This document shows, one piece after another, positions 32,123-39,425 of a stretch of 42,019 nucleotides of DNA. The notes under the pieces are model-generated. The model was not told where the DNA came from, did not search any database, and worked only from the letters and a program-made list of their open reading frames with translations. The stretch is from Nitrospirota bacterium (GTDB lineage Bacteria > Nitrospirota_A > Leptospirillia > Leptospirillales > Leptospirillaceae), in the NCBI GenBank assembly GCA_021795275.1, contig JAJYPO010000001.1:1-42019 (forward strand), in the 5' to 3' direction. The stretch's first letter is position 1; the number at the start of each line of letters is the position of its first letter. Both the position numbers and the translations under genes were made by a program.

Positions 32123-32977
32123 ATGAAATATTCTGATTCTCCCATTATCCCTGAAACGAACAGCAGGAGAAAGACTCTTCTCTGGATCCTCCTGTTGGGC
32201 TGGACCATGGCTTTCATGAACGGGAACCCAAGGGCAATCTGGGCTCTCCCGCTCAATGACCCCTCCTACCCGGCTCCCCTGCGGAAGGGTATCCAGCAGG
32301 CCGCCCAACAGATTCTGGCCAACCATCCGAAGAAAGCCCTCACAATCCTGACCCCATTGACCAAGACTTATCCGGATTATACCGTTGTTTTTACCTTGGC
32401 CGGAATGGCCTACGGCAAAAGCGGACTCAACAGGAAGGCCATAGAGATGGAGAGGCGGGCGCTGGTCCTCGACCCCAAGAATGTCACGGCCCGAATCAGT
32501 CTTGGCATCGCCGAAGGAAATACGGGTCACTTTCGCAAGGAGTTGCTGGATGAAAACGCCGTCATTCATGACCACCCGGAGCGGGAAGCGGCATGGGCGG
32601 CTCTCGGATGGGCCTATGCCTCCCTGGAAAAATGGAAAGAGGCACGATTTTCCGAGGAAAAGGCTGTTGCCCTTCGTCCCTCCGATTCCGGAGCACGCAT
32701 GGTCCTGGGCCTGGCACTGGCCCACGAAGGCTATCTCCAGGAAGCGCTTCTGATGGAAGAGTCGGCCCAGAAACTGAATCCCGGGGATGAAGGGATACGT
32801 CGGTCCCTGACCTTCATCAGGCAGGAAATAACCCCCCCGGCTCACTCAGAAAAACCGAAAAACGGGTTCAATCCCCTTCTGGCGCCTACACCCGCCCCGT
32901 CTTCCGCAACGGCCACCCCGGGGGCATCCCAGCAGATGTCTCCCGCCCCCATACGGGCCCCTTCCGTTCTTCATTAA
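32123..32977 (+). CDS. Exported TPR-repeat protein
   Basis: The 284-residue protein has a signal-like hydrophobic segment (about 22-38, TLLWILLLGWTMAFM) and then TPR units. These include TVVFTLAGMAYGKSGLNRKAIEMERRALVLDPKN, AAWAALGWAYASLEKWKEARFSEEKAVALRPSD and GARMVLGLALAHEGYLQEALLMEESAQKLNPGD, each read in pieces. The C-terminus is Pro/Ala/Ser-rich and likely disordered. The ATG at 32123 has GGAGG only one base away, unusually close, so the true start may be leaderless or internal. It is divergent from the SDR gene and ends 43 bases before tRNA-Ser(TGA). Confidence 0.72.
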   Translation: MKYSDSPIIPETNSRRKTLLWILLLGWTMAFMNGNPRAIWALPLNDPSYPAPLRKGIQQAAQQILANHPKKALTILTPLTKTYPDYTVVFTLAGMAYGKSGLNRKAIEMERRALVLDPKNVTARISLGIAEGNTGHFRKELLDENAVIHDHPEREAAWAALGWAYASLEKWKEARFSEEKAVALRPSDSGARMVLGLALAHEGYLQEALLMEESAQKLNPGDEGIRRSLTFIRQEITPPAHSEKPKNGFNPLLAPTPAPSSATATPGASQQMSPAPIRAPSVLH

Positions 32978-32981
32978 ATGT

Positions 32982-33010
32982 TTGTCTTTTCCAAGGGAAT
33001 ATCCTAGAAT
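32982..33010 (+). promoter_or_regulatory. Promoter of tRNA-Ser(TGA)
   Basis: TTGTCT and TAGAAT are separated by 17 bases; the predicted start near 33017 lies directly before the tRNA at 33021. Confidence 0.6.
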
Positions 33011-33020
33011 TTCCAGAATC

Positions 33021-33106
33021 GGAGGGGTGGCCGAGTGGCCGAAGGCGGCGGTCTTGAAAACCGTAGAGCGAAAGCTCCGTGGGTTCGAATCCTACCCCCT
33101 CCGCCA
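33021..33106 (+). tRNA. tRNA-Ser (anticodon TGA)
   Basis: Acceptor GGAGGGG pairs with CCCCTCC, then G and encoded CCA. The loop CTTGAAA gives anticodon TGA, which reads UCN serine codons. It has a long variable arm (AGAGCGAAAGCTC) and a T arm with GGGTTCGAATCC. It is 43 bases after the TPR gene. Confidence 0.97.
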
Positions 33107-33229
33107 ACCAGGATCTTTTTCGCATCTTACCAGCTGGCAAGGCTTTCCGACCCTCAAGTTGAATCCTGCACCCATTTCGGGTTATTCTTCACCGTCATGC
33201 CCGATATGAAGACATCCCGTTATTTCCTT

Positions 33230-33322
33230 GGAGAGGTGGCCGAGTGGTCGAAGGCGTCCGCCTGCTAAGCGGATGTAGGACCAAAAGTCCTACCCAGGGT
33301 TCAAATCCCTGCCTCTCCGCCA
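33230..33322 (+). tRNA. tRNA-Ser (anticodon GCT)
   Basis: Acceptor GGAGAGG pairs with CCTCTCC, then G and encoded CCA. The loop CTGCTAA gives anticodon GCT, which reads AGU/AGC. The variable arm pairs TAGGAC with GTCCTA. It is 123 bases after the UGA-anticodon tRNA gene, likely co-transcribed or with a weak own promoter (TTGAAT near 33160). Confidence 0.97.
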
Positions 33323-33812
33323 TTTAAAACTCGATTCATCCCTCCAAAAGAGTTGAATAATCCGAGCCGGCCAGACCAGGTTGGGGCGGGTTTTGGACAG
33401 GGGCAGGGGTCTCTAAAAGAAAGATTGGGTTTAAGCTCGATCTGATTTTCCATCGGGGACGTGACACGAAGGATTCATGCGTGATGGGCGAACTCCCCAC
33501 AGGGGGTCTGTCGACGTGGACCCTGAGAGGTCTAAACTTCCTGGCAAGCCACTTTAGATCCCAACAGGGGAATCAGGCCAACCTCCGATCCACCAAGAGA
33601 TTATTCCGACAGGGAATCGGGTCCGCGGAGGCAAGGGGCCTTCCCCGAAGAATATCCTTCCTTGTCGTCATCTCCCATACCCTGATCTCTGGCCCTCCCT
33701 CCGCCTCACATGGAAACCGTCCTTGATTCCCTCACGAAAGTCAGGAAGGGATGAATCGCTCCGCCACACTCCATTTCTCTTGAGGATCTCCTCGCCCTGC
33801 CGATGAGTTCGA
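33323..33812. other. 490-base intergenic stretch with a run of hairpins, no convincing gene
   Basis: No protein-coding frame with a ribosome site and normal codon use was seen. Between 33495 and 33640 several successive hairpins can form: CCCC/GGGG (33495-33505), GGGTC/GACCC (33504-33523), TCTAAA/TTTAGA (33531-33558) with an inner TGGC/GCCA, and CCTCCG/CGGAGG (33582-33631) with an inner ATTCC/GGAAT. This may be a structured RNA, but it does not match tmRNA, RNase P or 6S by eye. Short hairpins are common in GC-rich DNA. Confidence 0.3.
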
Positions 33813-34868
33813 TCAGGCCATGGTCTCTTGCCCATAAACCGTAGTCCGGTTCCTTCCCCCCGTCTTTGATGAGTAAAGGGCCTTGTCGGCTCTCTCCATC
33901 ATCGCGGCCCAGCCAGGTCCAAGGGGACCGGAATCCACCCCGACAGAAATGGTCATAACTCCAATTTTCTGACGTTTTGAAATATTCATGATCTCGATCT
34001 TCTCGACGGATTTTCTGATCTTTTCCCCAACGGCATAACCATCCTCGGCCGAACCTCCCGGAAGAAGCAGGGCGAACTCCTCTCCCCCGACCCGGGCCGC
34101 GAGATCTCCGTCCTTGAGACACATCCTGAGAATTCGGGAGACCGCCACGATCGCCTTGTCCCCGACCATATGCCCATGGGTGTCGTTGATCCTCTTGAAA
34201 TGGTCGATGTCGAGCATCAGGATGGCCGTCTCAACTCCGGAATGATCTCCTCCCGAGCAAAGGGCCTCCACCCTGGCATTGAGTCCTCTCCTGTTGAGAA
34301 GCTCCGTGAGTGGGTCAATCAATGCCTCGGCCCGGGCGGTTCTCAACTCACGCTGCAGCCCCTCGATTTTCTTCTGGCTCTCGGTCAGGTCATGGCTCAG
34401 GCTGCCGGAACTCGCCTTGATGGAAAGGGTATCCTTGAGGATGGAATCTATGAGAGATTTGAGCTTTTTCTCATCGATATCGCTTTTCTTAAGGGTCGCC
34501 CCATAGGACTCCATCCCTCTCTGGACACGCTCCGCTTCAGTCGTGGTGGACTGGGTCGAACGGGAAATATTCTCCAGAACTTCCTGGATCTCCTTCGTGA
34601 GAGAATCCCGGTGCTCATTTAACGGGAGAACAAATTCCGGAGCCACGAACCTGAGAAAAATCGTCTCGACATCCGAGTCGGTCAGGGGGGTTCCGGATTT
34701 CATCAGGGAATCGAGAGAATCGGAAAGCCCCGGGTTGATTCCAGAGACATATTCGTAGATCACGGCATAATGAATCGGCGTAAACGAAAAACCCAGTTCG
34801 GTCATACGTTGCAGGACAAGACGAAAGATCTCGGCACTGGCCATCTTGGATTCAGAATAACGCAGCAT
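33813..34868 (-). CDS. Diguanylate cyclase with GGEEF active site
   Basis: The 351-residue soluble protein has a helical N-terminal sensory half (1-175, with coiled coil from about 90 to 178) and a GGDEF domain from about 180: DPLTELLNRRGLNARVE, LDIDHFKRINDTHGHMVGD, GGEEF at 261-265 and ISVGV. All catalytic residues look intact, so it should make c-di-GMP. The inhibitory RxxD site reads KDGD at 252-255, so feedback inhibition may be weak. The ATG follows GGGAG at 5 bases; an extended -10 TGCTAGAAT (TGC then TAGAAT) lies upstream. It is divergent from mscS. Confidence 0.88.
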   Translation of the reverse strand: MLRYSESKMASAEIFRLVLQRMTELGFSFTPIHYAVIYEYVSGINPGLSDSLDSLMKSGTPLTDSDVETIFLRFVAPEFVLPLNEHRDSLTKEIQEVLENISRSTQSTTTEAERVQRGMESYGATLKKSDIDEKKLKSLIDSILKDTLSIKASSGSLSHDLTESQKKIEGLQRELRTARAEALIDPLTELLNRRGLNARVEALCSGGDHSGVETAILMLDIDHFKRINDTHGHMVGDKAIVAVSRILRMCLKDGDLAARVGGEEFALLLPGGSAEDGYAVGEKIRKSVEKIEIMNISKRQKIGVMTISVGVDSGPLGPGWAAMMERADKALYSSKTGGRNRTTVYGQETMA

Positions 34869-34932
34869 GAATACTCCCGCCAGAAATCAGCAAATAAGAT
34901 CTAAGGAATTTTTCAACCTTCCCCATGCGGGC

Positions 34933-34938
34933 ATTCTA
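34933..34938 (-). promoter_or_regulatory. Extended -10 promoter of the diguanylate cyclase gene
   Basis: On the minus strand TGC-TAGAAT forms an extended -10 element, with a predicted start near 34926, 58 bases before the ATG. The -35 element is weak (ATTTTC at 17 bases). Confidence 0.5.
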
Positions 34939-34949
34939 GCACAACAAAG

Positions 34950-34984
34950 ATCATTGAAAATACTTTAAAAATCATTAAAAATAC
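34950..34984. repeat. AT-rich 14-base direct repeats at 21-base period
   Basis: ATCATTGAAAATAC (34950-34963) and ATCATTAAAAATAC (34971-34984) differ at one base and are spaced 21 bases, two helical turns, between the divergent cyclase and mscS genes. They could be a regulator site on one face of the helix or an A-tract bend. Confidence 0.45.
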
Positions 34985-35032
34985 ATTCTCAGCCATCAAC
35001 GGGGGGACCTACCCTGGCAGATCGTCATGATC

Positions 35033-35061
35033 TTGACAAAATACTCACGGGAGAACTTTAC
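35033..35061 (+). promoter_or_regulatory. Putative promoter of mscS
   Basis: A perfect TTGACA at 35033-35038 is followed after 17 bases by CTTTAC, a weak -10. The predicted start near 35068 lies 7 bases before a GGGGAGG ribosome site at 35075-35081. Confidence 0.4.
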
Positions 35062-35201
35062 CCGTCCTGAATGAGGGGAGGTCATCCATTCTTTCTCTTG
35101 GGGTACTCGGTCATCTCGGCAGAACTTCCGCCTCAGGAGACCGTTCAGACTGGGACATCGTCCTCTTCCACCTGGGGAAAACCCCGGTCTCCGTCGCAGG
35201 A

Positions 35202-36068
35202 TTGATCGACTTCTTCCTTATTGTCTTCCTGGGATTCCTCCTTCGCCACTTTCTCAAGAAGACACTGACCGCCCGGGCCCAGACCCAGTCCTCTCCCCAG
35301 ACGCGGCACATGATGGGACTCCTGTCGACCCTTGCTGCCAACCTTGTTTTCGCCCTGGCGATCGTCATCGGCCTTGACAACCTGGGCCTCCGGCTCTCCT
35401 TTCTCGGAGGAGCCCTGGGTGTCCTGGGCATCGGTATCGGGATAGGTCTCCAGAACCTCGCCGCAAACATGATCGGACTGGTGGTCATCCTCCTGGAAAA
35501 GTCGATCCAGATCGGAGACCTGATCGAAATCGACGGAGTCCTGGGAACCGTTGTCGAGATCAAGGGACGGTCAACGACAGTCATGAGCCGGGACAACATC
35601 GCCATCATCATCCCGAATGCTCACCTGATCGCCAACAAGGTCATCAACTGGAGCCACCGGGACCCAAAAACACGCATGCACCTGAAAGTCGGGATCGGCA
35701 TGGACCCCTCTCTTCTCGACAGAGCGGTCGACATTCTCATGACAATCGCCCGCAACCATCCCGACATTCTTCCGGATCCTCCCCCCACCGTCTGGTTTAC
35801 GGAATTCGGGGCCTCCGCCTTCAACCTTGAACTCATTTACTGGATCAACGATGTCACCCTTCGACACACCACTCTTTCCGATCTCAACTTCAGGATTGCC
35901 AGTGAGTTTCATGCGGCGGGAATTGACCTCCCCTATCCTCACAATGTCGTCATTCTTTCCGGGAAAGGCAATACGGAGGCCCCGCCTCTTGCACCGAGCC
36001 CCCTTGGGGAGGATAATCAAACTCATGAAAATCGGAATCCTTCTTTCGACCCATCCCGAAAAGCTTGA
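35202..36068 (+). CDS. Small-conductance mechanosensitive channel MscS family
   Basis: This MscS-type channel opens on membrane tension to release solutes. From the TTG at 35202 there are 288 residues: an N-terminal membrane segment (IDFFLIVFLGFLLRHFL), a second (LLSTLAANLVFALAIVIGLDNLGL), the pore helix TM3 LGVLGIGIGIGLQNLAANMIGLVVILLEKSIQIGD, and the beta domain with VVEIKGRSTTVMSRDN and IIPNAHLIANKVINWS. The same frame is open upstream and reads SDWDIVLFHLGKTPVSVAG, typical MscS N-terminal sequence. The real start is therefore probably further up, perhaps an ATT at 35088 that follows GGGGAGG at 6 bases. No ATG, GTG or other TTG is in frame there. The 3' end overlaps the next gene by 44 bases. 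Confidence 0.85.
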   Translation: MIDFFLIVFLGFLLRHFLKKTLTARAQTQSSPQTRHMMGLLSTLAANLVFALAIVIGLDNLGLRLSFLGGALGVLGIGIGIGLQNLAANMIGLVVILLEKSIQIGDLIEIDGVLGTVVEIKGRSTTVMSRDNIAIIIPNAHLIANKVINWSHRDPKTRMHLKVGIGMDPSLLDRAVDILMTIARNHPDILPDPPPTVWFTEFGASAFNLELIYWINDVTLRHTTLSDLNFRIASEFHAAGIDLPYPHNVVILSGKGNTEAPPLAPSPLGEDNQTHENRNPSFDPSRKA

Positions 36069-36327
36069 CGGAGAAACCGTCCGGCTGATTGCCGACACAG
36101 CGCTCGCCTCCGGAGACGAGATTTATCTCTACCTTCTCGACGAAGGGGCCCGCTTTGTTGCCCAGGGCTGGATTCATGACCTTGTCGACCGTGGTGCCTC
36201 GGTCTATACCTGTGCCTACGCCGCCCAGAACCGGAAAATTCCTGATCCCGGGAAGACCACCTTTTGCGGACTCGTGGTTTTGACCCAGATCATCGAAGGT
36301 TGCGACCGTTTCCTGGCTTTTGCCTGA
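36025..36327 (+). CDS. DsrE-like sulfur-carrier family protein
   Basis: The 100-residue protein has the DsrE/TusD fold pattern: KIGILLSTHPEKLDGETVRLIADTAL, EIYLYLLDEGARF, then VYTCAYAAQNRKIP with a cysteine (about C63) where DsrE-type proteins have a conserved one. A second cysteine follows in TTFCGLVVLTQII. Members relay persulfide sulfur or have related roles. The start at 36025 overlaps the end of mscS; GAGGATA lies about 12 bases upstream. It is first of three small genes resembling DsrE-DsrF-DsrH, a set that forms the TusBCD-type complex in other bacteria. Confidence 0.72.
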   Translation: MKIGILLSTHPEKLDGETVRLIADTALASGDEIYLYLLDEGARFVAQGWIHDLVDRGASVYTCAYAAQNRKIPDPGKTTFCGLVVLTQIIEGCDRFLAFA

Positions 36328-36337
36328 AAGGATTCAC

Positions 36338-36691
36338 GTGTCTTCCGCCTCTCACAGGACCCTTCTCTTGATCAAGGCCGATCCGGCCAATGATCCACGA
36401 CCTGCGGAAGCCATCCGATCGGCACTCGGACTGATTGCTGGAGAAATCCCCGTCAGCGTCTATTTGTTCAGGGAGGCCCACGCCCTTCTCCTTTCCTCTC
36501 CTGACGATCTGCTTGACCTCGAGGACGGGGAGGTCCTCCATCGTTTCCTCGGGACTTTCTTTGATATGGCCAAGGAGATCTATTATGAGCCTTTCTCGCT
36601 TTCTCCTTCTCCGGAGGTCCGGGGGAAACCCCTTTCGCCAAAAGATCTGGGGCACCTGATCTTGGGATTCGACCATACGATCTTCTTCTAG
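36338..36691 (+). CDS. DsrF/TusC-like protein
   Basis: The 117-residue protein has the shape of DsrF/TusC (TLLLIKADPANDPRPAEAIRSALGLIAGEIPVSVYLF in pieces, then GFDHTIFF). It has no cysteine, as is common for the DsrF-type subunit. The GTG at 36338 follows AAGGA at 5 bases. It is ten bases after the DsrE-like gene and one base before the DsrH-like gene. The family call is from length, order and fold-like pattern, not from strong motifs. Confidence 0.6.
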   Translation: MSSASHRTLLLIKADPANDPRPAEAIRSALGLIAGEIPVSVYLFREAHALLLSSPDDLLDLEDGEVLHRFLGTFFDMAKEIYYEPFSLSPSPEVRGKPLSPKDLGHLILGFDHTIFF

Positions 36692-36692
36692 A

Positions 36693-36956
36693 ATGGAACG
36701 CATGCTTATCCTAATCCGGCAAAATCCCGATGACCGGCTCCGGGAACTCCTTGACTCGATCGAGGAGGAGACTTCTGCGACGACGCTCATCTATCTCGGC
36801 CGGGTCCAGACCACGGGATCGACCACTCTCCTGCCTGTCCTGGCGGACCGGACTTTTTCGCTCCACGCTCCTCCGATTCCCGGCGTCACGCCCATCGATG
36901 GCCAAGCCCTCCTTCAGCTGATTCACGCCCATGACCGCATCCTCATCCTCCCCTGA
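36693..36956 (+). CDS. DsrH/TusB-like protein
   Basis: The 87-residue protein resembles DsrH/TusB: MLILIRQNPDD at the start, then LLDSIEEETSATTLIYLGRVQTTG and a C-terminal QLIHAHDRILILP. No cysteine is present, whereas DsrH and TusB often have a conserved one only in the Dsr type, so its role in sulfur transfer is uncertain. The ATG at 36693 is used; an ATG at 36702 is equally possible. It completes a DsrE-F-H-like trio that could supply sulfur for tRNA thiolation or another pathway. Confidence 0.58.
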   Translation: MERMLILIRQNPDDRLRELLDSIEEETSATTLIYLGRVQTTGSTTLLPVLADRTFSLHAPPIPGVTPIDGQALLQLIHAHDRILILP

Positions 36957-37060
36957 TCCAATGTCATGGCCGGCTCCTGGATTCATTCACAGGCACATTC
37001 AGCTTCCCTTCATTCGTCCGGGAGAAAAGGGGTTCAACGACCATTTCCTTCTCATGCCCC

Positions 37061-37089
37061 TTGTTTTCCGCTGGCCCTGTCAGTATGAT
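37061..37089 (+). promoter_or_regulatory. Promoter of tRNA-Ser(GGA)
   Basis: TTGTTT and TATGAT are separated by 17 bases; the predicted start is near 37096, inside a TGCGGA-TGT-TCCGCA hairpin (37091-37105) that would form at the very 5' end of the tRNA precursor. Confidence 0.6.
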
Positions 37090-37122
37090 ATGCGGATGTT
37101 CCGCATCTGAACGCAATCATTT

Positions 37123-37215
37123 GGAGAGATGTCCGAGCGGCCGAAGGAGCACGACTGGAAATCGTGTAGGTGCCTAAGAAGTGCCTCGGGGGTTCGAATC
37201 CCCCTCTCTCCGCCA
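37123..37215 (+). tRNA. tRNA-Ser (anticodon GGA)
   Basis: Acceptor GGAGAGA pairs with TCTCTCC, then G and encoded CCA. The loop CTGGAAA gives anticodon GGA, which reads UCU/UCC. It has a long variable arm and a T arm with GGGGGTTCGAATCCCCC. It lies 34 bases before the SRP RNA, an order (tRNA-Ser, SRP RNA, dnaX) also known from Bacillus. Confidence 0.97.
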
Positions 37216-37248
37216 TATTCCAAGGCAAATGCGCGAGAGCGGACCGAT

Positions 37249-37352
37249 GGGCCCCCAGGCTCCGGGCAACGAGATCCCGCAAACCCCGCCAGGTCCGGAA
37301 GGAAGCAACGGTAGCGGTGTGTCGCGTGTGCCCCGGATTCCCCTGGGGTCCC
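37249..37352 (+). ncRNA. ffs: 4.5S signal recognition particle RNA (small bacterial type)
   Basis: The conserved apical domain is at 37291-37307: AGGTCCGGAAGGAAGCA, the GGAA tetraloop and Ffh-binding core. The ends GGGCCCCCAGG (37249-37259) and CCTGGGGTCCC (37342-37352) pair with one mismatch, giving a rod of about 104 bases without an Alu domain. It acts with Ffh in co-translational targeting. The exact ends are estimated from the pairing. Confidence 0.9.
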
Positions 37353-37416
37353 TTCGGTCTCCTTTCCGGGAGCCTCCCCATCCTGTTTTGTAAAAGTCTT
37401 CTGCATGGAGCCCCCC

Positions 37417-39096
37417 ATGTCCCAGTTCAAATCCCTGGCCCGCATCTATCGTCCTCAGACCTTTTCCGACCTTGTGGGCCAGGATGCTGTCGTCAGAACA
37501 CTTTCCCAAGGCTTCTCGTCAGGAAGCCTGACCCAGGCCTATCTTTTCTCCGGAGAACGGGGAGTGGGAAAAACAACCGTGGCCCGGATTCTCGCAAAAG
37601 CGATCAACTGCGCCGCCGGACCCACTGCGACCCCCTGTTTGTCCTGTTCCTCCTGCATTGAGATTGCCGAAGGAAGTTCCCCCGATGTCCTGGAAATGGA
37701 CGGAGCCTCCCATACGAGTGTGGAAGATGTCAGAACCATACGTGAGGGACTCCGTTACAGTCCCCTCGGTGGGAAATCCCGGATCATCATCATCGATGAA
37801 GTCCACATGCTTTCGACCTCGGCCTTCAATGCCCTTCTCAAAACACTGGAAGAGCCTCCTCCCCATGTGGTTTTCATTCTTGCCACCACGGAGGCGCACA
37901 AGATTCCGGATACGGTGCTGTCCCGCTGCCAGCACTACCGTTTCCGCCTCCTGACCATCCCCGAGATCTCGGGACGAATCGGAGAGATCGCCGAAAAGGA
38001 GGGGCTGCCCCTTGACCCTGGCGTCATTGCCCTGGTGGCCCGCTCCGCGGAGGGGAGCATGAGGGACGCTCTTTCACTGCTCGACCAGATCCTCCGGATC
38101 GGGGGGACGGAGGTTACTGCCGCCTGGGTGGCCGAACTGCTCGGTGTCACCGACCAGGCTTTGGAGGAGTCCCTTCTTTCCTCCCTTCTTTCCGGAGATC
38201 TCCCTTCAACCCTCCGCACGGCCCGGACCGTGCTCGAAGCGGGAATCGATCCCCGGGCCCAGGTCCGCACTCTGGCAAGACTTTTCAGGGACATCCTCCA
38301 CAGTCTTCTCGAGGATGTCCCTCTTGACAGTCCCCGCTACGGATGGACGCGGGAAGGGGCGGCCCGGATCGCATCCCTTCCCCCCCCCAATCTCTTTTTT
38401 CTGGAACAGGTCCTGTCGGTCCTCGTCCGGGGCGAAGACGACCTGAGGAGATCCCCCCAGCCGGATATCACATTCGAACTCCTTCTTGCCCGGATCTGCC
38501 ACCTGAAAGCGATCATCCCCCTGCCCGACCTGGTGACCCGACTTCTCGCGGATACCGGCAACACTGCCGGGGCACACCCGTCTTCGGCCACTTTGGCCAC
38601 CCGGCCTCTTCATTCCTCCCGACCGCCCGTCGCCTCTCCCCTTCCTCCGCCTCCGGAAATCATTTCCCCGAGAAGAGACCCCCTCCCCGATCCGCCCCCG
38701 CCCTCCGGGATCGGCCCTCTCGACCTGAGGATTGCCTCCGACTGGGGAAAGGCCCTCTCCCGCCTCTCGGGCGAGATGCGGTCACTCCTCGAATCGGCCC
38801 GGGTAACCCGATTCGAACAGGGGACCCTTCTCCTCGACACAGGAAACTCCTTCTTCAACAACCGGATCGCCTCCAACCGCGAGACCCTTGGACGTGCCCT
38901 TTCCGAAGCGGTCCGATCCCCTGAGCCTCTGAGGGTCGAGACTCCAACCTCCGGGACGAGTGGAGGCGGACCGGCGGGAAAGACGACACCGCCGCCTCCA
39001 CTCGTTTCGGAGGCAGCCGTCATCTTCGGCTCGGAAATCATCGGAGTCCGATCTCCCAACCCTCCCCTCGAACCCCAGCAAGGAGAAAAATCCTAA
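37417..39096 (+). CDS. dnaX: DNA polymerase III subunit gamma/tau
   Basis: DnaX is the ATPase core of the clamp loader and, as tau, links the polymerase to the helicase. The 559 residues include IYRPQTFSDLVGQ, Walker A GERGVGKT at 46-53, zinc cysteines C65, C74, C77 and C80 (TPCLSCSSC), Walker B IIIDEVHMLS and the SRC motif VLSRCQHYRF. A Pro-rich linker (about 400-440) precedes a short C-terminal domain. No slippery heptamer for gamma was noticed. The ATG at 37417 follows GGAG at 6 bases. It ends TAATG over the ybaB start. Confidence 0.96.
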   Translation: MSQFKSLARIYRPQTFSDLVGQDAVVRTLSQGFSSGSLTQAYLFSGERGVGKTTVARILAKAINCAAGPTATPCLSCSSCIEIAEGSSPDVLEMDGASHTSVEDVRTIREGLRYSPLGGKSRIIIIDEVHMLSTSAFNALLKTLEEPPPHVVFILATTEAHKIPDTVLSRCQHYRFRLLTIPEISGRIGEIAEKEGLPLDPGVIALVARSAEGSMRDALSLLDQILRIGGTEVTAAWVAELLGVTDQALEESLLSSLLSGDLPSTLRTARTVLEAGIDPRAQVRTLARLFRDILHSLLEDVPLDSPRYGWTREGAARIASLPPPNLFFLEQVLSVLVRGEDDLRRSPQPDITFELLLARICHLKAIIPLPDLVTRLLADTGNTAGAHPSSATLATRPLHSSRPPVASPLPPPPEIISPRRDPLPDPPPPSGIGPLDLRIASDWGKALSRLSGEMRSLLESARVTRFEQGTLLLDTGNSFFNNRIASNRETLGRALSEAVRSPEPLRVETPTSGTSGGGPAGKTTPPPPLVSEAAVIFGSEIIGVRSPNPPLEPQQGEKS

Positions 39097-39425
39097 TGTT
39101 CGGACAGGACTTTCTGAAAAAAGCTCAGGAAATGCAGGAAAAACTCGCACGCATGCAACAGGAGATGGCAGCGCTGACTGTCACAGGAACGTCCGGTGGA
39201 CGTCTCGTCACTGTCACAATGAATGGCAACAATGACGTTCTGTCGATCCGCATCGCTCCCGAACTTCTGAAAAACGAAGAGGTCTCCATGGTCGAAGATC
39301 TTGTGGTGGCGGCAACCAATGACGCCATTCAAAAGGTCCGGTTGGCTACGGCACGGGCCATGGAAGAGGTCACCGGCATTCCCGGAGGGAATCCCCTGGG
39401 ACAATTTGGACTTCCCGGCCTCTGA
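39096..39425 (+). CDS. ybaB: Nucleoid-associated protein YbaB/EbfC
   Basis: The 109-residue YbaB/EbfC-family protein begins with a helix rich in Gln and Met (DFLKKAQEMQEKLARMQQEM), followed by VTGTSGGRLVTVTMNGNNDVLSIRI and a C-terminal helix. The family forms tweezer-like dimers that bind DNA, often encoded between dnaX and recR as here. The ATG overlaps the dnaX stop, and the TGA overlaps the recR ATG (TGATG), so the three are translationally coupled. AAGGAG lies upstream. Confidence 0.95.
   Translation: MFGQDFLKKAQEMQEKLARMQQEMAALTVTGTSGGRLVTVTMNGNNDVLSIRIAPELLKNEEVSMVEDLVVAATNDAIQKVRLATARAMEEVTGIPGGNPLGQFGLPGL

Noticed and set aside
33230..33322. tRNA-Ser(GCT) as an integration site for a mobile element
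   Set aside because: No duplicated tRNA 3' end, integrase or phage gene was seen downstream.
33481..33726. 81-codon plus-strand frame in the gap after tRNA-Ser(GCT)
   Set aside because: No ribosome site, atypical composition, and it covers the hairpin run.
33323..33812. tmRNA, 6S RNA or RNase P RNA in the gap
   Set aside because: Conserved cores of these RNAs were looked for by eye and not found.
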